From positions 119,908 through 183,907 of the forward strand of contig CACRXP010000393.1 of assembly GCA_902702965.1 (NCBI GenBank): DNA of 64,000 bases. Direction: 5' to 3'. Shown piece after piece: positions 11,183 through 22,491 of the stretch (within the stretch, counting starts at the first letter, position 1; each line of letters opens with the position of its first letter). Source of the stretch: Spirometra erinaceieuropaei (taxonomy: Eukaryota; Platyhelminthes; Cestoda; Diphyllobothriidea; Diphyllobothriidae). The notes beneath the pieces are model-generated. The model ran no database searches. It was not told the origin of the DNA and was given only the letters and a program-made list of their open reading frames with translations. Made by a program: the position numbers and the translations under genes.

Positions 11183-11508
11183 TCAGGCAGACGATTTGTA
11201 TTTCGTAATCGCAATGGTTCGCTACAGTAGGCAGCGTTCGTATCCCTATTGCGGGGAAAACGACGTGTGGAAGGAAGTCGCGTGACCTTCAGAAAGTCGT
11301 TAAAATCTGTATGAAAAATTACACACAAAGTTATAGAAGAGCTTGATGCTTGACGCAGAAATCCTGGATCGCTCAGCGTGTTTTCATAGTCGTCAACTAA
11401 GACAGTACCTTGGAGGCCAGCAAGGCCATTCAAATACATGACAACAGCGCGAACACAGGACGGGTAATCGTGGCAACGGTGGTCTCGACGAAATGAGTAA
11501 AGACACAC
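11183..11508 (-). CDS. Candidate internal exon, ABCA-transporter-like luminal domain
   Basis: A minus-strand frame is open from about 11508 and ends CTGCCTGA at a strong donor GTAAGTAG (phase 2). Right of the donor the peptide reads DDYENTLSDPGFL, then SSSITLCVIFHTDFNDFLK, then RLPSTRRFP. Many ABCA-subfamily N-terminal luminal domains have a similar order: an acidic x-x-E-x-x-hydrophobic stretch, a beta strand ending V-hydrophobic-F, then a hydrophobic R-hydrophobic strand. The acceptor is uncertain; CTTAG at 11397 or a site further right are both possible. No partner exons of an ABC transporter were found downstream, so this may be an orphan fragment or a chance frame. Confidence 0.3.
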
Positions 11509-11939
11509 GGTGCAGTTCCAAAACTGCGATCGAACTTGTGGACAGTTGCCTTGTAATCCGCGACGCAGCCCATGCCGCGTTTAAAAAGTATTCGATCTAC
11601 GAGCATCTCACGCTTCGGAGATTTTTCTCCCTTGATCATCGTAAAATAACCATGAGAGGCTCTAGCTGTTTAGGCAGAACTGTGAAATGGAATGTCCTCA
11701 TGACGAGATCTCAAAAAACTCTATTACACTTCAGATGTCTTGGAACCCTGGGAGCAGGAAAAGCTGCGATTGTCTTTGTGACTTGATAATTATGGACAGT
11801 CTGGCAAAGTCAATCAAAAGTTACATACTACCAGTGCCTACCTCTGCAAAATAACTCTAAAATGAAAAGTCCATTATTCCATCCCGAAAATTATCGGACT
11901 GGTAATTTTTGTTGGTTTTGGATAGATGACTGATTTATC
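11509..11939. other. Unassigned DNA
   Basis: A plus-strand ORF (11493-11786) is the shadow of the minus frame and chance extension. Nothing else is seen. Confidence 0.35.
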
Positions 11940-13570
11940 TTCAGTTGAAAAAAAGTGTTATCAACTTTTACTTGTTTATTAGAAAATAAAGTTGTCGTCA
12001 CACTTTGTAGTCGATGGAAGGATATATTTCTATTTTAAAAGGTTTCTAATAGTGTGATTTTTAAGACCGTGCAATGTGCATTCTTAAAGCAACGTACCTG
12101 TATGTTTATTAATGTTTCTCGTAAAGTATACAACAGTCCACTGCCACAGCAAATTTTATGAACTTTTTAAGGTATCGTCTTAAAGGCATAAGAGATATAT
12201 GTTTTTCCTTGTGCAAAATGCATGCAGATTGTAGAATGGAATCGCTAAACGCTAATGCAACGGCTGGCTTGGCTCAAAATTATTCAGAAATCGGAAGAAT
12301 TTCTTGAAACCTAAGTACACGCTTTTTCGAACATAAAGTATGAAGGCGGCGTGGGGCTCTACCAAACAAATTAAAGAAAGCATACTTTGGTTTATGTTTC
12401 CCGTAAAATATATTAGCATTTTTAAGGCCATTGTAAATCAATGTGAAAAAGCATACTCGTTATGTAGTCATCTTTTTCCGAGTATAGTTTCTATGGGAGG
12501 TCGAAAAGAAGTACATTTAAAAGTCGATATCCTGGTGAGAGCGAAATATTATAGGATTATGCCGCATACTAATCAATGTTTCAACCCCATCTAAGTAATA
12601 CTTTCTAATCGAAAACACACCACAATATGTCGGCCTAAATTTTGTGAGATCGGTCGCTCACTGTACTCTATCGATAAGAAGGGACTGCCTAAGTGGGGTT
12701 ATAATACTGGTTATCATGCAGCACAATCCCAAGATATTTTAATCACGTCAGGGTGCGCGTTTTTGAATGCCCTTTATTTCGTCGCCTAGAAAACCGCACT
12801 AGTTAAAAAATGACTGACTAAGTAGTATGACTCTTTTCCAACGCTTTCTGATGGCTCTATATAATCGAATATATCTTGCAAAAAAGTGTGTAACTGTATT
12901 ATTTTGGTAATGATTATATAGAAACGCATGTCGTCTTAAAATTTTATATTCGCAAAAGGCACCTTTTCGTCTTCAAAGGTTCCCAATTACGGGATTTTTA
13001 TGACCGTAAAATGTCCATTCAAATATCACCATATCTGCCTGTTTTATAACGTTCTTAACAAGTTTGCAACATGGCCCATCTCCGTCACCAAATTTAATGA
13101 GCCTTATATAGAATCTTCCTATGATTTGAAGAAATATACGTTTTTCCTTACACGGAAAGCATACAATCTGTAGATTGAAGATCATAAATGCAAATGCAAC
13201 TACAGATCGAGTTCAGAATTATTCGAGTATAAACTTTAAAGAAGACATGGTTTGCTACCAAGGGATAACAAGAAATAATGTCTGATTGAGGTTTTTACAA
13301 AATCTACTTTAATTTATGATGAGATAGAAAGTCAATAGGAAAGATTCATACCACTTAGGCAGCCAATTTGTACTGTGGGCGGTTTCTGCAGGTGACTGGG
13401 AAGAAGCTCGCTCAGGAGTCAATATCCTTGCGGGGTTAAAATATCACGGGATCATATCGCGTTATGGTCTGTTTCACAGCCCCACTTAGGTATTCGTTCC
13501 TTATCGAAAACACAATTTCGAATTTCGGTCGACTTTTTACGAGATCGGTCACCGATTGCAGCAATAAAAC
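11940..13570. repeat. Decayed AT-rich repeat relatives (R3-like and an associated unit)
   Basis: Two similar units are visible at about 12000-12300 and 12930-13240. Each has ACCGT-AAATGT, a TATACGTTTTTCCTT-like word, AAAGCATACA or AAATGCATGCAG, and AATGCAAC in the same order. A third relative lies near 26500-26850. Two R3-like tails (TTTCGGTC-GA-TTT...GAGATCGGTC) follow at 12600-12660 and 13490-13555. Divergence is high. The short ORFs here are not supported. Confidence 0.45.
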
Positions 13571-14098
13571 CCAGCATATCATTAGGGAAACCTTATGCAA
13601 GGACTTGATGCCGACTTCACCGACCCATTAGAATATATCAGGCGATCTTCTGGAGGTTTCAACATGTTCTGCAAAATCGACCGCTTGTTCAGTGGCCTCG
13701 TAGGAAAAGAAACTGACGCGTTCGTCCTGGTTGACGTATTTCTCAGCTTTCATCAGTGCGTGCGCCGGTTCAACAGTTGCGTAATTCATTCAACTTACAA
13801 ATTACACTTATGTAAGTTATGGGCAGATTACTGTATAGCGAATGTTTGGGAGAAGGGCAAGATTAGACCTTTCTAGTCGTCTATTTCAGAGAAGGGATTT
13901 ACGTCCGTCCGGTTGTATATTCGCGAATAGAGCGAACATGGCTCAAACGCTCGAAACACGCTTTTAAGGAGCTGTTCGTGGAAAGCGACGAGCCATCGCT
14001 TACCCGCGCCTAGGACACCTGCAGCTATCTTCTATGTTCAACGATAAGATGAGATTTTAGGGCGGAAGCCATCCACGGAAGTTGTCAATATTTGCCGT

Positions 14099-14140
14099 GG
14101 TAGACGGGAGCGCTCACCGATCACCTTACGGAACACACTC
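14099..14140 (-). repeat. SINE-1 3' end fragment
   Basis: The reverse complement matches the conserved 3' end of the SINE-1 family (GAGTTCCGTA...GATCGGTGAGCG) seen at 22740-22775. Only about 40 bp remain. Confidence 0.6.
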
Positions 14141-14486
14141 ATCCCGCCGTGTCTTGGGGCTCAACCTTGAGCCCAGCTGGCAGTCGCAGGGTGGCTAGTA
14201 ATATACAGGCACAGAATTTGTTAACCTTCTCCGTGGTAACAAATTACAGATGTGACTGCGTATATGTTGCTGGATACGGAACAGATAAATTCGCATTGTT
14301 TAGCAGCGGGGTTCAAAAGCCGCCGATCACATCATTGACTTTTCCGAAGGCTACGTTCATCCTGTTCAATAAGATCCTTTGAACTGGAATCCGTCAGATT
14401 CAACGGAACAATAGTTCGCACCAAAAATCTGTTGATTGACATTCCACACTGCTAGCATGGGTTTGTAGAATTTGGATGCGTTCTTT

Positions 14487-14504
14487 GGGGGGGGGGAGGG
14501 TGGG
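14487..14504 (+). other. G-run with G-quadruplex potential
   Basis: A G10 run followed by AGGG and TGGG, in otherwise ordinary DNA. It can in principle form a G-quadruplex. No promoter or gene start is evident beside it. Confidence 0.5.
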
Positions 14505-14559
14505 CGACCAATTCCAGTTCATAAAATTTGTTCCACAGTTTCTTAAATAGTTTAAAAGA

Positions 14560-16689
14560 TTAAGGTAAATCTGCGAAACTTCAGTCTCTCAAGCCTTCGT
14601 ATGCAAAAAGACTCTTCTCCCGTTAGCGCTGTTGATTACTTGCGCCAAAGAGCACTGCCTTTCTTCCAACTCCCAGTCCGGATTGACTATTCCAGCATAT
14701 ATTCTGGGAGGCATACCTTTCAATTCATACTGACCAACTTTTTATCGCATGTGTTCCACAACCTCACTGGGTTCCATTCACGTTAGCATGTCATTACAAC
14801 AAAAACGAGTTATTTTGAAAGCCTAGTTATTTTGGTGCGAATTGTGACAGGCAGAACACATTGATGCACTATTGTCAGCGCAGCAGTTGAAGATGGTGTG
14901 TTTTTGTTGATCAATATTGGCCAACCAACATTCGTGCTTATTCCTCCCAATGCATGCATGAATTTGGCCGTATTCACATTAGAGAGGAGGCAGTAACTAA
15001 AAACCTCGCCCTGCGACCCCTGCAAGGGACTGTTGCGGCCTCAGTGATGGTCACATTTCCGGCCCTATGGCAGGTCGGCCCACTGTGGATATTTCGTTTA
15101 GCACCAAACTTCTTACGATTCCAATTTGCTGAAGGGCCTCATTGAAGTAAACTGCGAGTCTCAGTTCACTAAGGATCCATCTCCTGACACATTCTAGTCG
15201 CTCAGTCCGACACTGGCGATGATCAGGCAGTGGCTGATTGCAACGCAACTATCTTCAGAATGCTTTTACCAAAGTGCCGCTATGGGGTCGTGTGCAAGCC
15301 TCAGGGCGGGACCACCGTATTAAGTGGAGTACAGTTAATCAGCTTTAAGGAGCGTATTACCTTACCTCGAGAATTTTTCCCGCGCATGGAGGGAAAACTG
15401 TGGTCGGCAAGAAGACTGGGCTGTTGCTAGCATCCGCATACGCCGACGTACCAATCCACCTCCTGCTTACCAGGCTCTACGTTCTCGCACCAGACGACCA
15501 ACGTAGGTTCGGGCTAAGGATAATCGGGTCGGCTAAAAAACTGCCTGTTTGTCGACCCTGCAGGCGCGAAAACGTCGAAAAATCTATACATGTTTCCTCT
15601 CTCCATTTCTCTTATTTTTGGACTAACTATCGGGGACTCGTATCTTTGTCTGTGCTTATGAAGTTAGCTGGGATTTTGCGAAGGGCGCAGCCACCACACC
15701 CGACTTCGGCTGCAATATCTAGGTTAGTAAGCGCTGTGCCGTTTCGACTGAAGAAGGACTAGCGTCCTGAGCTGCAACGAGGAGAAAGTCCCTTTCCGTA
15801 CCATTATTATTCTTCTTTATTTTCAGATTAAATGTGCATAAATTTGTGACTTAAATGGTTCATCTGGTGTAGGTTGAATACGTCAGACATGTTCACAACT
15901 GACTTTGTTTGAATGAGCATATTTTTCGCAGTAAGTGCTATGCTGATGACAGGGCAAAACAGCCAGATATTGTCAGTTTTGCCTACCCTATATAAAATCA
16001 GGCTTGGATTTAAGTCGTACTTTTTTACGTCATATAGTATCATACCGTTATCTGGGTAACTAAGAATTGGCAGGATTTTGCAGATATCGTGTTCATTGAA
16101 TTTTTATGACTTTGAGTGATGATTACTTACTTCACTAAGATCATCTGAATCAAAAACATGAATTCTTCTTGAAAAGACACTTTTATTGATATTACGACGT
16201 CATTCTATGCTTATTTGCCTTCAAAAAAGCGTTTCTGTCTTCTTGTTAAATACGAAGTCTTTTAGACGACTGTATTTGAACTCAAGCAACGAGGGCATTA
16301 ATGTCGCTTGTTAGACATGTTCAAATGCAGTTAGGATCTTTCATGTGTTGAAGGTTTCCGAAACATTCAAACTGCTTTTGTCTCGAAGGGAATTTAGTGG
16401 TTTTCTTGTGTCGTAATGGGAGAACAAAACGATTTCGTATGTTTGATAGGAAAAGACTGGGCACATCGAAATTTAGTGACCGTATATACGCATACATATA
16501 CGCTGGAAAACAAGCATCCCAGAAAATTTAATTGAAAATAAGTTAGATACTTTGGGAAGAAAATAACCTTTAATGCGTAAATTTTTGAGTCTGGTTCCCG
16601 AGCTTGTCGTCAGACTTTTGGGCTATGTACGAGAACAGTTAACTATTTAAGCGTGTTGAACAAGTGCTTCTTTGGTTGACCGAAGCCTG
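14560..16689. other. Unassigned DNA
   Basis: Several short ORFs on both strands at 14800-15760 overlap and conflict. None shows splice borders or a recognisable domain. The GC-richer block at 15000-15760 may be decayed repeat DNA. Confidence 0.35.
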
Positions 16690-16777
16690 CGCCAATGCGC
16701 GTCAATGGTTTTCCGTCATCCCCTCGGCATTGGCTGCGCTCGTTTCCATTTTTCCTTGAGAAATGTGTATGTGACAT

Positions 16778-17639
16778 CTACGTCGATATACGATTGATGC
16801 ATGTCTCGCCTGAGTGCATTGCCTCCAGAATTTGGCGGTCCTTCCTTATTGGACAGGCGCCAACAATGCGAGTGTTTTTCCATGCAAATTTGCGTCCAGT
16901 GTGCAGTGTGTGCATAGCCACCTGGGATAGATGATCCCGTCTCTTCACTGCTAACTGATGCATATGTATGCGGGTTGAGGCAGATTTCTCAGTCTGGCCA
17001 CAATAGACGACATCACAACTGGAACATAGGATCTTGTAAACAACACATTTTCTAGCGAGATAGCCAACCCTACCCCTAGGGTGTACAAGTTGTGTACGCA
17101 AGGTGGGTGCAGATTGGTGTGCTACTTGTATCTGGTGTTTTTTCAGCTGTCTTTCAACAATCTTAGATATATTTTTAACGTGTGGGAGTATCCGCCAGGT
17201 GGAAGTTTTTGGTGCTTGGGTGGCCGTAGTTTTCGAAATACCTTTCTGTTTATACTCATGCTTCGTGCATTGACGTATAAAGTCACGCTGGTATTCGTTG
17301 CGGGGAAATAATTTGAAGAGGTATTTAATTACTGCTCGATAAATTTCTTTATCAGAGTAGTGTGTTTTAGCTCGGTTTAGCAAGTTGTAGACAATACTCT
17401 TCTTGTGAGAGACGGTATAGTTACTCTCAAAATGTAGGATGACCTTGGAATATGTTTCTTTACCATGAACTGAAGTGTGAAGGGACTTATTAGTTTTTCC
17501 GCATACGAGGACATCTAGAAATGAGAGTGATCCAGTAACCTCTGTTTCGAAAGTGAACTTGATTCCTGGAAGTGCGGAGCTAAGATTCGTTTGAAGCATA
17601 TCCAAGTGGGTTTTCTTGACACTGACAAATGAGTGTTAT
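16778..17639 (-). pseudogene. PLE: RT thumb, linker and GIY-YIG endonuclease
   Basis: Reading on from the SINE insertion, the frame gives a thumb (LDMLQTNLSSALPGIKFTFE, then LSFLDVLV), a basic linker, and the endonuclease. The nuclease shows VVYKILCSSCDVVYCGQT, where the GIY position is VVY and the YIG position is YCG. The catalytic-type Arg in STRIHMH and Glu in ILEAMHS follow. The CSSC pair and downstream His residues fit the CCHH zinc ligand set of PLE nucleases. The C-terminus ends INRIST. The Ile-to-Cys change in YIG may weaken activity. A 2-nt insertion lies in the target-site duplicate at the 5' end (17623-17639), so the open frame is not continuous with the palm. Confidence 0.85.
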
Positions 17640-17773
17640 TACCGACAAATACCGGTAATAACATACTGCCTATATCATGCGTCGCTGTGCGGCTGACGGT
17701 TATGCTCGAGAGGGAGAGCCTGTAAGGCACAACGGAACTCCGTAATAACGATCGCTGAGCGTCACTCTCCCAA
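17640..17773 (+). mobile_element. SINE-1 3' half inserted in the PLE
   Basis: Matches SINE-1 body and tail (CCGGTAATAACATACTGCC, CTGTGCGGCTG, GGCACAACGGAAC, ATCGCTGAGCG). The flanks are TGACAAATGAGTGTTAT (17623-17639) and TGACAAATGTGTTAT (17774-17788), a near-perfect duplication. The SINE is 5'-truncated and lacks the tRNA-like head. It sits exactly at the RT motif C codons. Confidence 0.8.
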
Positions 17774-18257
17774 TGACAAATGTGTTATCAACATAGCGCA
17801 GTCATAGATTTGGGTTAACTTTAGGGAGAGCTATAAAATCCTCTTTCTGCATTATGACTTCTGTTAAAAAGCCCGATATAGGCGAACCCATAGGAGCACC
17901 TTTCAGTTGCCGATAACATTGTTTAGCGAAGTGAAAGTTGGTTTCTAAACAAACATAAAGTAGATGAAGTAGAGCGTCAGAAGACACATCAGTGGTGTGG
18001 GCCTGAAAGAGTTCGTCGGTGCAGCGTCTCTGTAAATCTAATGGAATAGAGGTGAAGAAGGAGACTACATCGAATGAAATCGTTATCTCGGCGGCTGCAA
18101 CACTCACTTCTTTGAATTTGTCTAGAAACTCATTTGAATCATCAAGGTAGTTTTCAGAGTCCTTTGCAAGGGGATTTAGATGATGAAAATGCCACCTAGC
18201 AATCTTGCAGTTTGGTGCACCGATGAAGAAGACTATCGGTCGCAGTGGCATACCCAT
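17774..18257 (-). pseudogene. PLE: reverse-transcriptase fingers and palm, inactive
   Basis: Visible motifs are MPLRPIVFFIGAPNCKIA (fingers), ISFDVVSFFTSIP (motif A with its Asp), QLKGAPMGSPISGFLTEV (motif B), and LRYVDNTFVIG (motif C). Motif C should read YVDD; the second Asp is Asn here, which should abolish metal binding. A TGA stop lies between motifs B and C (after NPNL). The palm is otherwise well preserved. The upstream end stops at an inversion junction near 18257-18268. Confidence 0.85.
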
Positions 18258-18267
18258 TTTGTGAACA

Positions 18268-18466
18268 TAAAACAGATGAAAACATCTTCATTATGCCCGA
18301 TGACAAAGGAGGCTCCTCCACCAAAATGAACAGGACAGACTACACAGAGAAAATGATGGCACTCCGAAAGGACGAATCCACCTACGAACCCCTGAATGCT
18401 GACCCCATACAATCACAGAATTCACATATTGAAAAAAAAACTAAAGCGCCTCTAATTGAATGTTGA
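18268..18466 (+). pseudogene. PLE: inverted 5' coding segment
   Basis: On the plus strand the frame reads ENIFIMPDDKGGSSTKMNRT, then YEPLNADPIQSQ. This corresponds to the PLE region upstream of the RT palm that normally reads x-x-ILPADKG-x-x-V-x-x-x-DY...TY-x-x-L-x-x-DP. It is head-to-head with the palm on the minus strand, so a local inversion or twin-priming-type event is inferred. Recognition is by pattern and not by search. Confidence 0.65.
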
Positions 18467-19287
18467 GTTATGTAGGTTTTTTGAATAAGTTCCCCTGATG
18501 TGTTCTGTGATAACACGAAGGTATTTACGTCTGATGAGGCATCGGCAGGTGTGTGGAAGCCGGTAGGCGGGGATAAATAGGTGTAGGTCGGTGGGCCGAC
18601 GTTCGCCTAACGTACCCTTGAAGACGTCTTGCCATTGAAGCATAATGGATGTAGGGAGAACAAAGCAGTTGTCGCTCAGTCCCTACTACTTCTAATTCCT
18701 CTTATAAGCAAGTCAAAACCGCCTTCCAGTAAAGTTGCGTTTGGCATCCAGTGCATGAATGATCTGTGCATCAATTCATATCCAACAATGAGGTTGTCGT
18801 AGCCAAATTCAAGGAACTCCAGCAAAAAACCTCAGACGCACTTGGTAGTTTTGTGTGAGATTTCGTATAGTCCTAGCGTTCGAAATGTGACTAAGAGGAA
18901 TCGTAAAATAACTATACAAAATCAAATATCTCGTGCTTTCAAACAATCTCCGTTAATGCAGTGCGTAGTTAACATTTATGTGAAGACTGATGATTGGGCT
19001 GGAAGACCGCTCCGGCCTGAGAATTACCAGATTTTGAAGACGATTCCTCTCGCAATATACACCATTTAAAAGCTGCTGCAACCAAATCACCTGACACATG
19101 CAAGGAGTAATGTGACTGTCAGAGAGAAGGAGATGCGATCGCTGGAGCAAGAATTTAATAACTCTAACGTTTCGGACTTTTCCTTGAATTCCTTATCAGG
19201 ACAGCCACAGATAAATGCGATGGACAACGAAGTGACTCATTATTTGTAGGTTGTAGCTACCACTCCACCATATGCCTATCATAATTA
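18467..19287. other. Unassigned DNA
   Basis: No recognised exon or repeat. It may include unrecognised PLE 5' or flanking material. Confidence 0.35.
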
Positions 19288-19451
19288 TTAGTTGTCGCAA
19301 TCACCACAAGGGGTCGCATTTGGTGTGATGATAGCTTTCTTGTCCAAATCTGGGTCGTCAGCTTCCGTAATTTTACCACCATTGTTGATTATTTGTTTGA
19401 CAATTACTCGACCATTTCCCCAGCTGATATTGTCATTGGCGACTGTATACG
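19288..19451 (-). CDS. Candidate terminal exon, unknown protein
   Basis: The minus frame is open after a pyrimidine-rich acceptor (TTTATGCCTTTCTGCAAG at 19452-19469) and ends at TAA (19290-19288). The peptide is well-composed and polar: ISWGNGRVIVKQIINNGG, then ADDPDLDKKA, then a Cys-x-x-Cys end (PCGDCDN). I do not recognise a family. Entry phase is 2 bases. No partner exon was found, so it may be an orphan or chance frame. Confidence 0.3.
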
Positions 19452-19506
19452 CTTGCAGAAAGGCATAAAACAGGACGTACCTACTGTGTTCTAAAAGCCA
19501 CCGCAC

Positions 19507-22265
19507 GATAAGTCGTAATCGTAGTTGCGTGAGAACCGTATATCGGCTTGTTGAGACTCGTTGTAGCGAACCGGAAGAAGCGCTTACTAAATTGCAGTAA
19601 TTTGGATGGGTGTTAAGAGCAAATGGTTACCTGTGAAACTTCACCAATGGGCGTATGCGCAAACGAGACGGGGGATGGAACCGCACAAGCCCAAAATTTT
19701 GGTTTGCACGTCCTACGTAAGGTATGTCTTGGAGGTTGACAGCCGACTTTCGACCTCTCTTGGAGTTGGAAGTGCACACAGACCCGGCACCAAGTAAGCA
19801 GGCCGAAAGGCCCCATTGTAAGGACAGGAAACAGCCTAAGCTATTCTGCAGATCTAGCGTGGTTGTAAGAAAGCAATTATGTCGGAGAAATTGGCCGCTT
19901 ATTTCTTACGCAGCAGATAAAATCCGCAACAGGAGTGAGAAGGAATGAGCCAGTCCCCACGTCGTGGTTCAGCCGGTGGAACCCGACCACACCTTTCTAT
20001 GAGGTCGAAAGTCTCGCGTGTGGTGACTGAAGTCTGAGCTGCGAGTTGCTTGATCCTGGTTTTCTGGTCCCTAGTCTATCAGTAAGCTCAATCGCCTACC
20101 CTTCTCCACATTCAATCCCCCCGATCTTGGCCGGACGGAGTAATTTACAACACGAGACGGAACTGTGTGAACATGACTCCCAATGACAGTATGAGCGGAC
20201 CAAATTAATGCAAAGGTGGCGATAATCAACAAATCAAATGCGAACCAACAAGCGATCGCAGCACGAAACACGAAATCCGAGGGTAGACAAGGGAGAAGAT
20301 ACTTGTAATAGGTGTATGAAGGAGTGGCCCTTGGAAGCTTGTCCGTCCATCGCCTCCTTTTTGCGGCTGTACTTGATGATTGGTTCGAAAGAGATTGCAG
20401 AAGTAGGCGAACTACATTCCTATTATAACGATGGGTTCACCTTCTTCGCAGTTGCTTCTTAGAAGTTCCCTTTTAGCTGTTATCTGCAGATGTCACGGGT
20501 ATTGGCATGATTATTCAAATTCCAGTGAACATATTGGAGGGGGCAGAATTCGTTGGTTTGAATCGGCCATAAGATTTCTAAAGTGTAATAAAGTAAACCG
20601 TATGCACCGATCTCCTTCGCATGGTGGTCAGCTGACAACACTGTTCCCGGCTACTAATTGACAAGTTTTTCCCGATTTAACCCTTCTAGAAAAGACACTG
20701 TCATGGTTGTCCGTGAGGATTCATACAGTTCTCACTGTGTTTCATTCTAAGTATCCCACTCTGTTACTTTCAGTCTGTTTATCGTGTACAAGTCGTCTGT
20801 TTAAAAAAATCTTTCTGTGAATGTTTGCACATTAAGGATGTCAATGTGCTCGACCACGATGCCTAACTTCTCAACTAAATTGAAGTCCTTAAGGAGGCCT
20901 CCGTACTGTAACGATAAAAGTAATGACAATTTTTAGATGTTTGAAAGTCTATTTTATGCTGGTCAGAAACTGGTTAATATGTATGTGAAAAATAAGGTTC
21001 TATATTTATATATGCTTATATGAAAGGAGAGTGGATAAACCATAAGGGCGCATATACTTTTGGGTAGAAAATGTGAGAGGTTTAGTTTGTGCGCGGTTCG
21101 CAAGGAAGTCGACGCCAACTGGACATTATTCGGATGGCAGGACAACAGCGATACGTAAAGCAATCTAGTTATATACACAGTCATTTTTTAGAAGAACAGG
21201 CAGCAAATTCAATTGGAAGTGACGACGTCTGTGGTTCCATTAATCCGAGACGCCAATTTGTCCTTCTTGTATTGCGTATAGGCGATCAGACGCCGACTGA
21301 GCTCCTTTTCACATGCACTCTTTTCCGATTCATCTGAAGTAGAGGAAGAGGGGAAACTTCAGCAAAAATTAATTTAAAGTTTGACCTGTGTGAGACCTGG
21401 GTAGAGGAAACCCCTTCGGCTACAATCTCTCAGTGCCCTTTATAGCGATACATTTTAAATGATGCCCACTTCTATCTCAGGCAATCGGGAAGCACGGCTT
21501 GTCACAATTGTCTTAAAAGATAAGGATGTTTGTTTGCGATTTGAACTTCTTCGAACTTCTATTTTGCTATCGGATACCCTCGACGTCAAAACATCGGTGC
21601 GAAAAAGAGCAAATCAGCGCGTTTCAAGCACACAGCCTGTCTAAGCACATAAATGTGATATACTGGGATACTACAAGGGCAGCTGACTGTTGCGTTTTTT
21701 TGTAGGGACCAATGTGCTTTAGCCTAACTGCGGGTAAATGTGAGGTAGGCCTATTTTGCAAAATGTCTTGCAGGCTCTATATTCCCCAGACTCTCCAGTA
21801 ATTACCTGAAACGTCAACTGAAAGCACGCAGGCCTAAGTCTAATTTTTTTCAACATCATGTCCATGTGCATCGGGAAGGAGAGATTTGACCAAAAGTGAA
21901 AAAGACAATTTTGTCAGCTTTACCCAAAGTGTGATTCGAAAAGTCTGCTGCCGCGGGAAAAAAACAGCAATCCCATGGCGGAAGAAGTGATACTTCTGGA
22001 CTACATGTGCCAGCTTGTCCATCCGCGTTCTAAAGGCAACAATAATTGTCCCCCTAAAACGCCGTGAATTTTTATTATATTACACGAAATAGGAATCACT
22101 CTGGTTCCTATCGTGCATAAGTATGGCTGCGCTCTGTGTATGTCTGTCGTAACCCTACCTCCCACAACAGACTTCACTGTTAATGCACAAGACAAGAACG
22201 ACGGTCGGATCGGCTCACGGCACGCGTTAATCAGGCTGCGCAGGATTAAGGCGGGCACAAAAACG
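19507..22265. other. Unassigned DNA
   Basis: Only short conflicting ORFs on both strands. No splice-supported frame, RNA gene or named repeat was recognised. Confidence 0.35.
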
Positions 22266-22464
22266 GGCTTGAGTATGGCTGGCTGACGACGGCTAATAAG
22301 CCAGAAATGGCCATTCCAGTCTCCCTTGTCTTTGTCGGTAATGCTATTCTGCCTATATATCATGCGCCGCTGTGCGGCTGCTGGTTGGGCTCGAGAGCGA
22401 GAGTCCATAAGGCACAACGGAACGAGTGAGTTCCGTATGAACGATCGGTGAGTGCCCCCTACCA
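22266..22464 (+). mobile_element. SINE-1 copy, head missing
   Basis: Body and tail of SINE-1, from CTTGAGTATGGCTGGCTGAC to GAGTGCCCCCTACCA. It is nearly identical by eye to the body of the next copy (22572-22779), so the two probably arose by recent tandem duplication or successive insertion. The minus-strand ORF over it is a translation of the SINE. Confidence 0.8.
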
Positions 22465-22491
22465 CTGAATATTACCAATCGAAAACCGACA

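Larger units (their letters stand above)
16690..18466 (-). mobile_element. Penelope-like retroelement (PLE), rearranged and interrupted
   Basis: The minus strand carries reverse-transcriptase palm motifs (17774-18257), the RT thumb, linker and a GIY-YIG endonuclease (16778-17639). This order (RT then a C-terminal GIY-YIG nuclease) is diagnostic of Penelope-like elements. A SINE separates the two parts. The 5' coding segment (18268-18466) lies on the plus strand, so it is inverted relative to the core. PLEs often show complex 5' inversions or partial tandem copies. Stops and a lost catalytic residue make the copy inactive. Exact ends are unknown. Confidence 0.85.
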
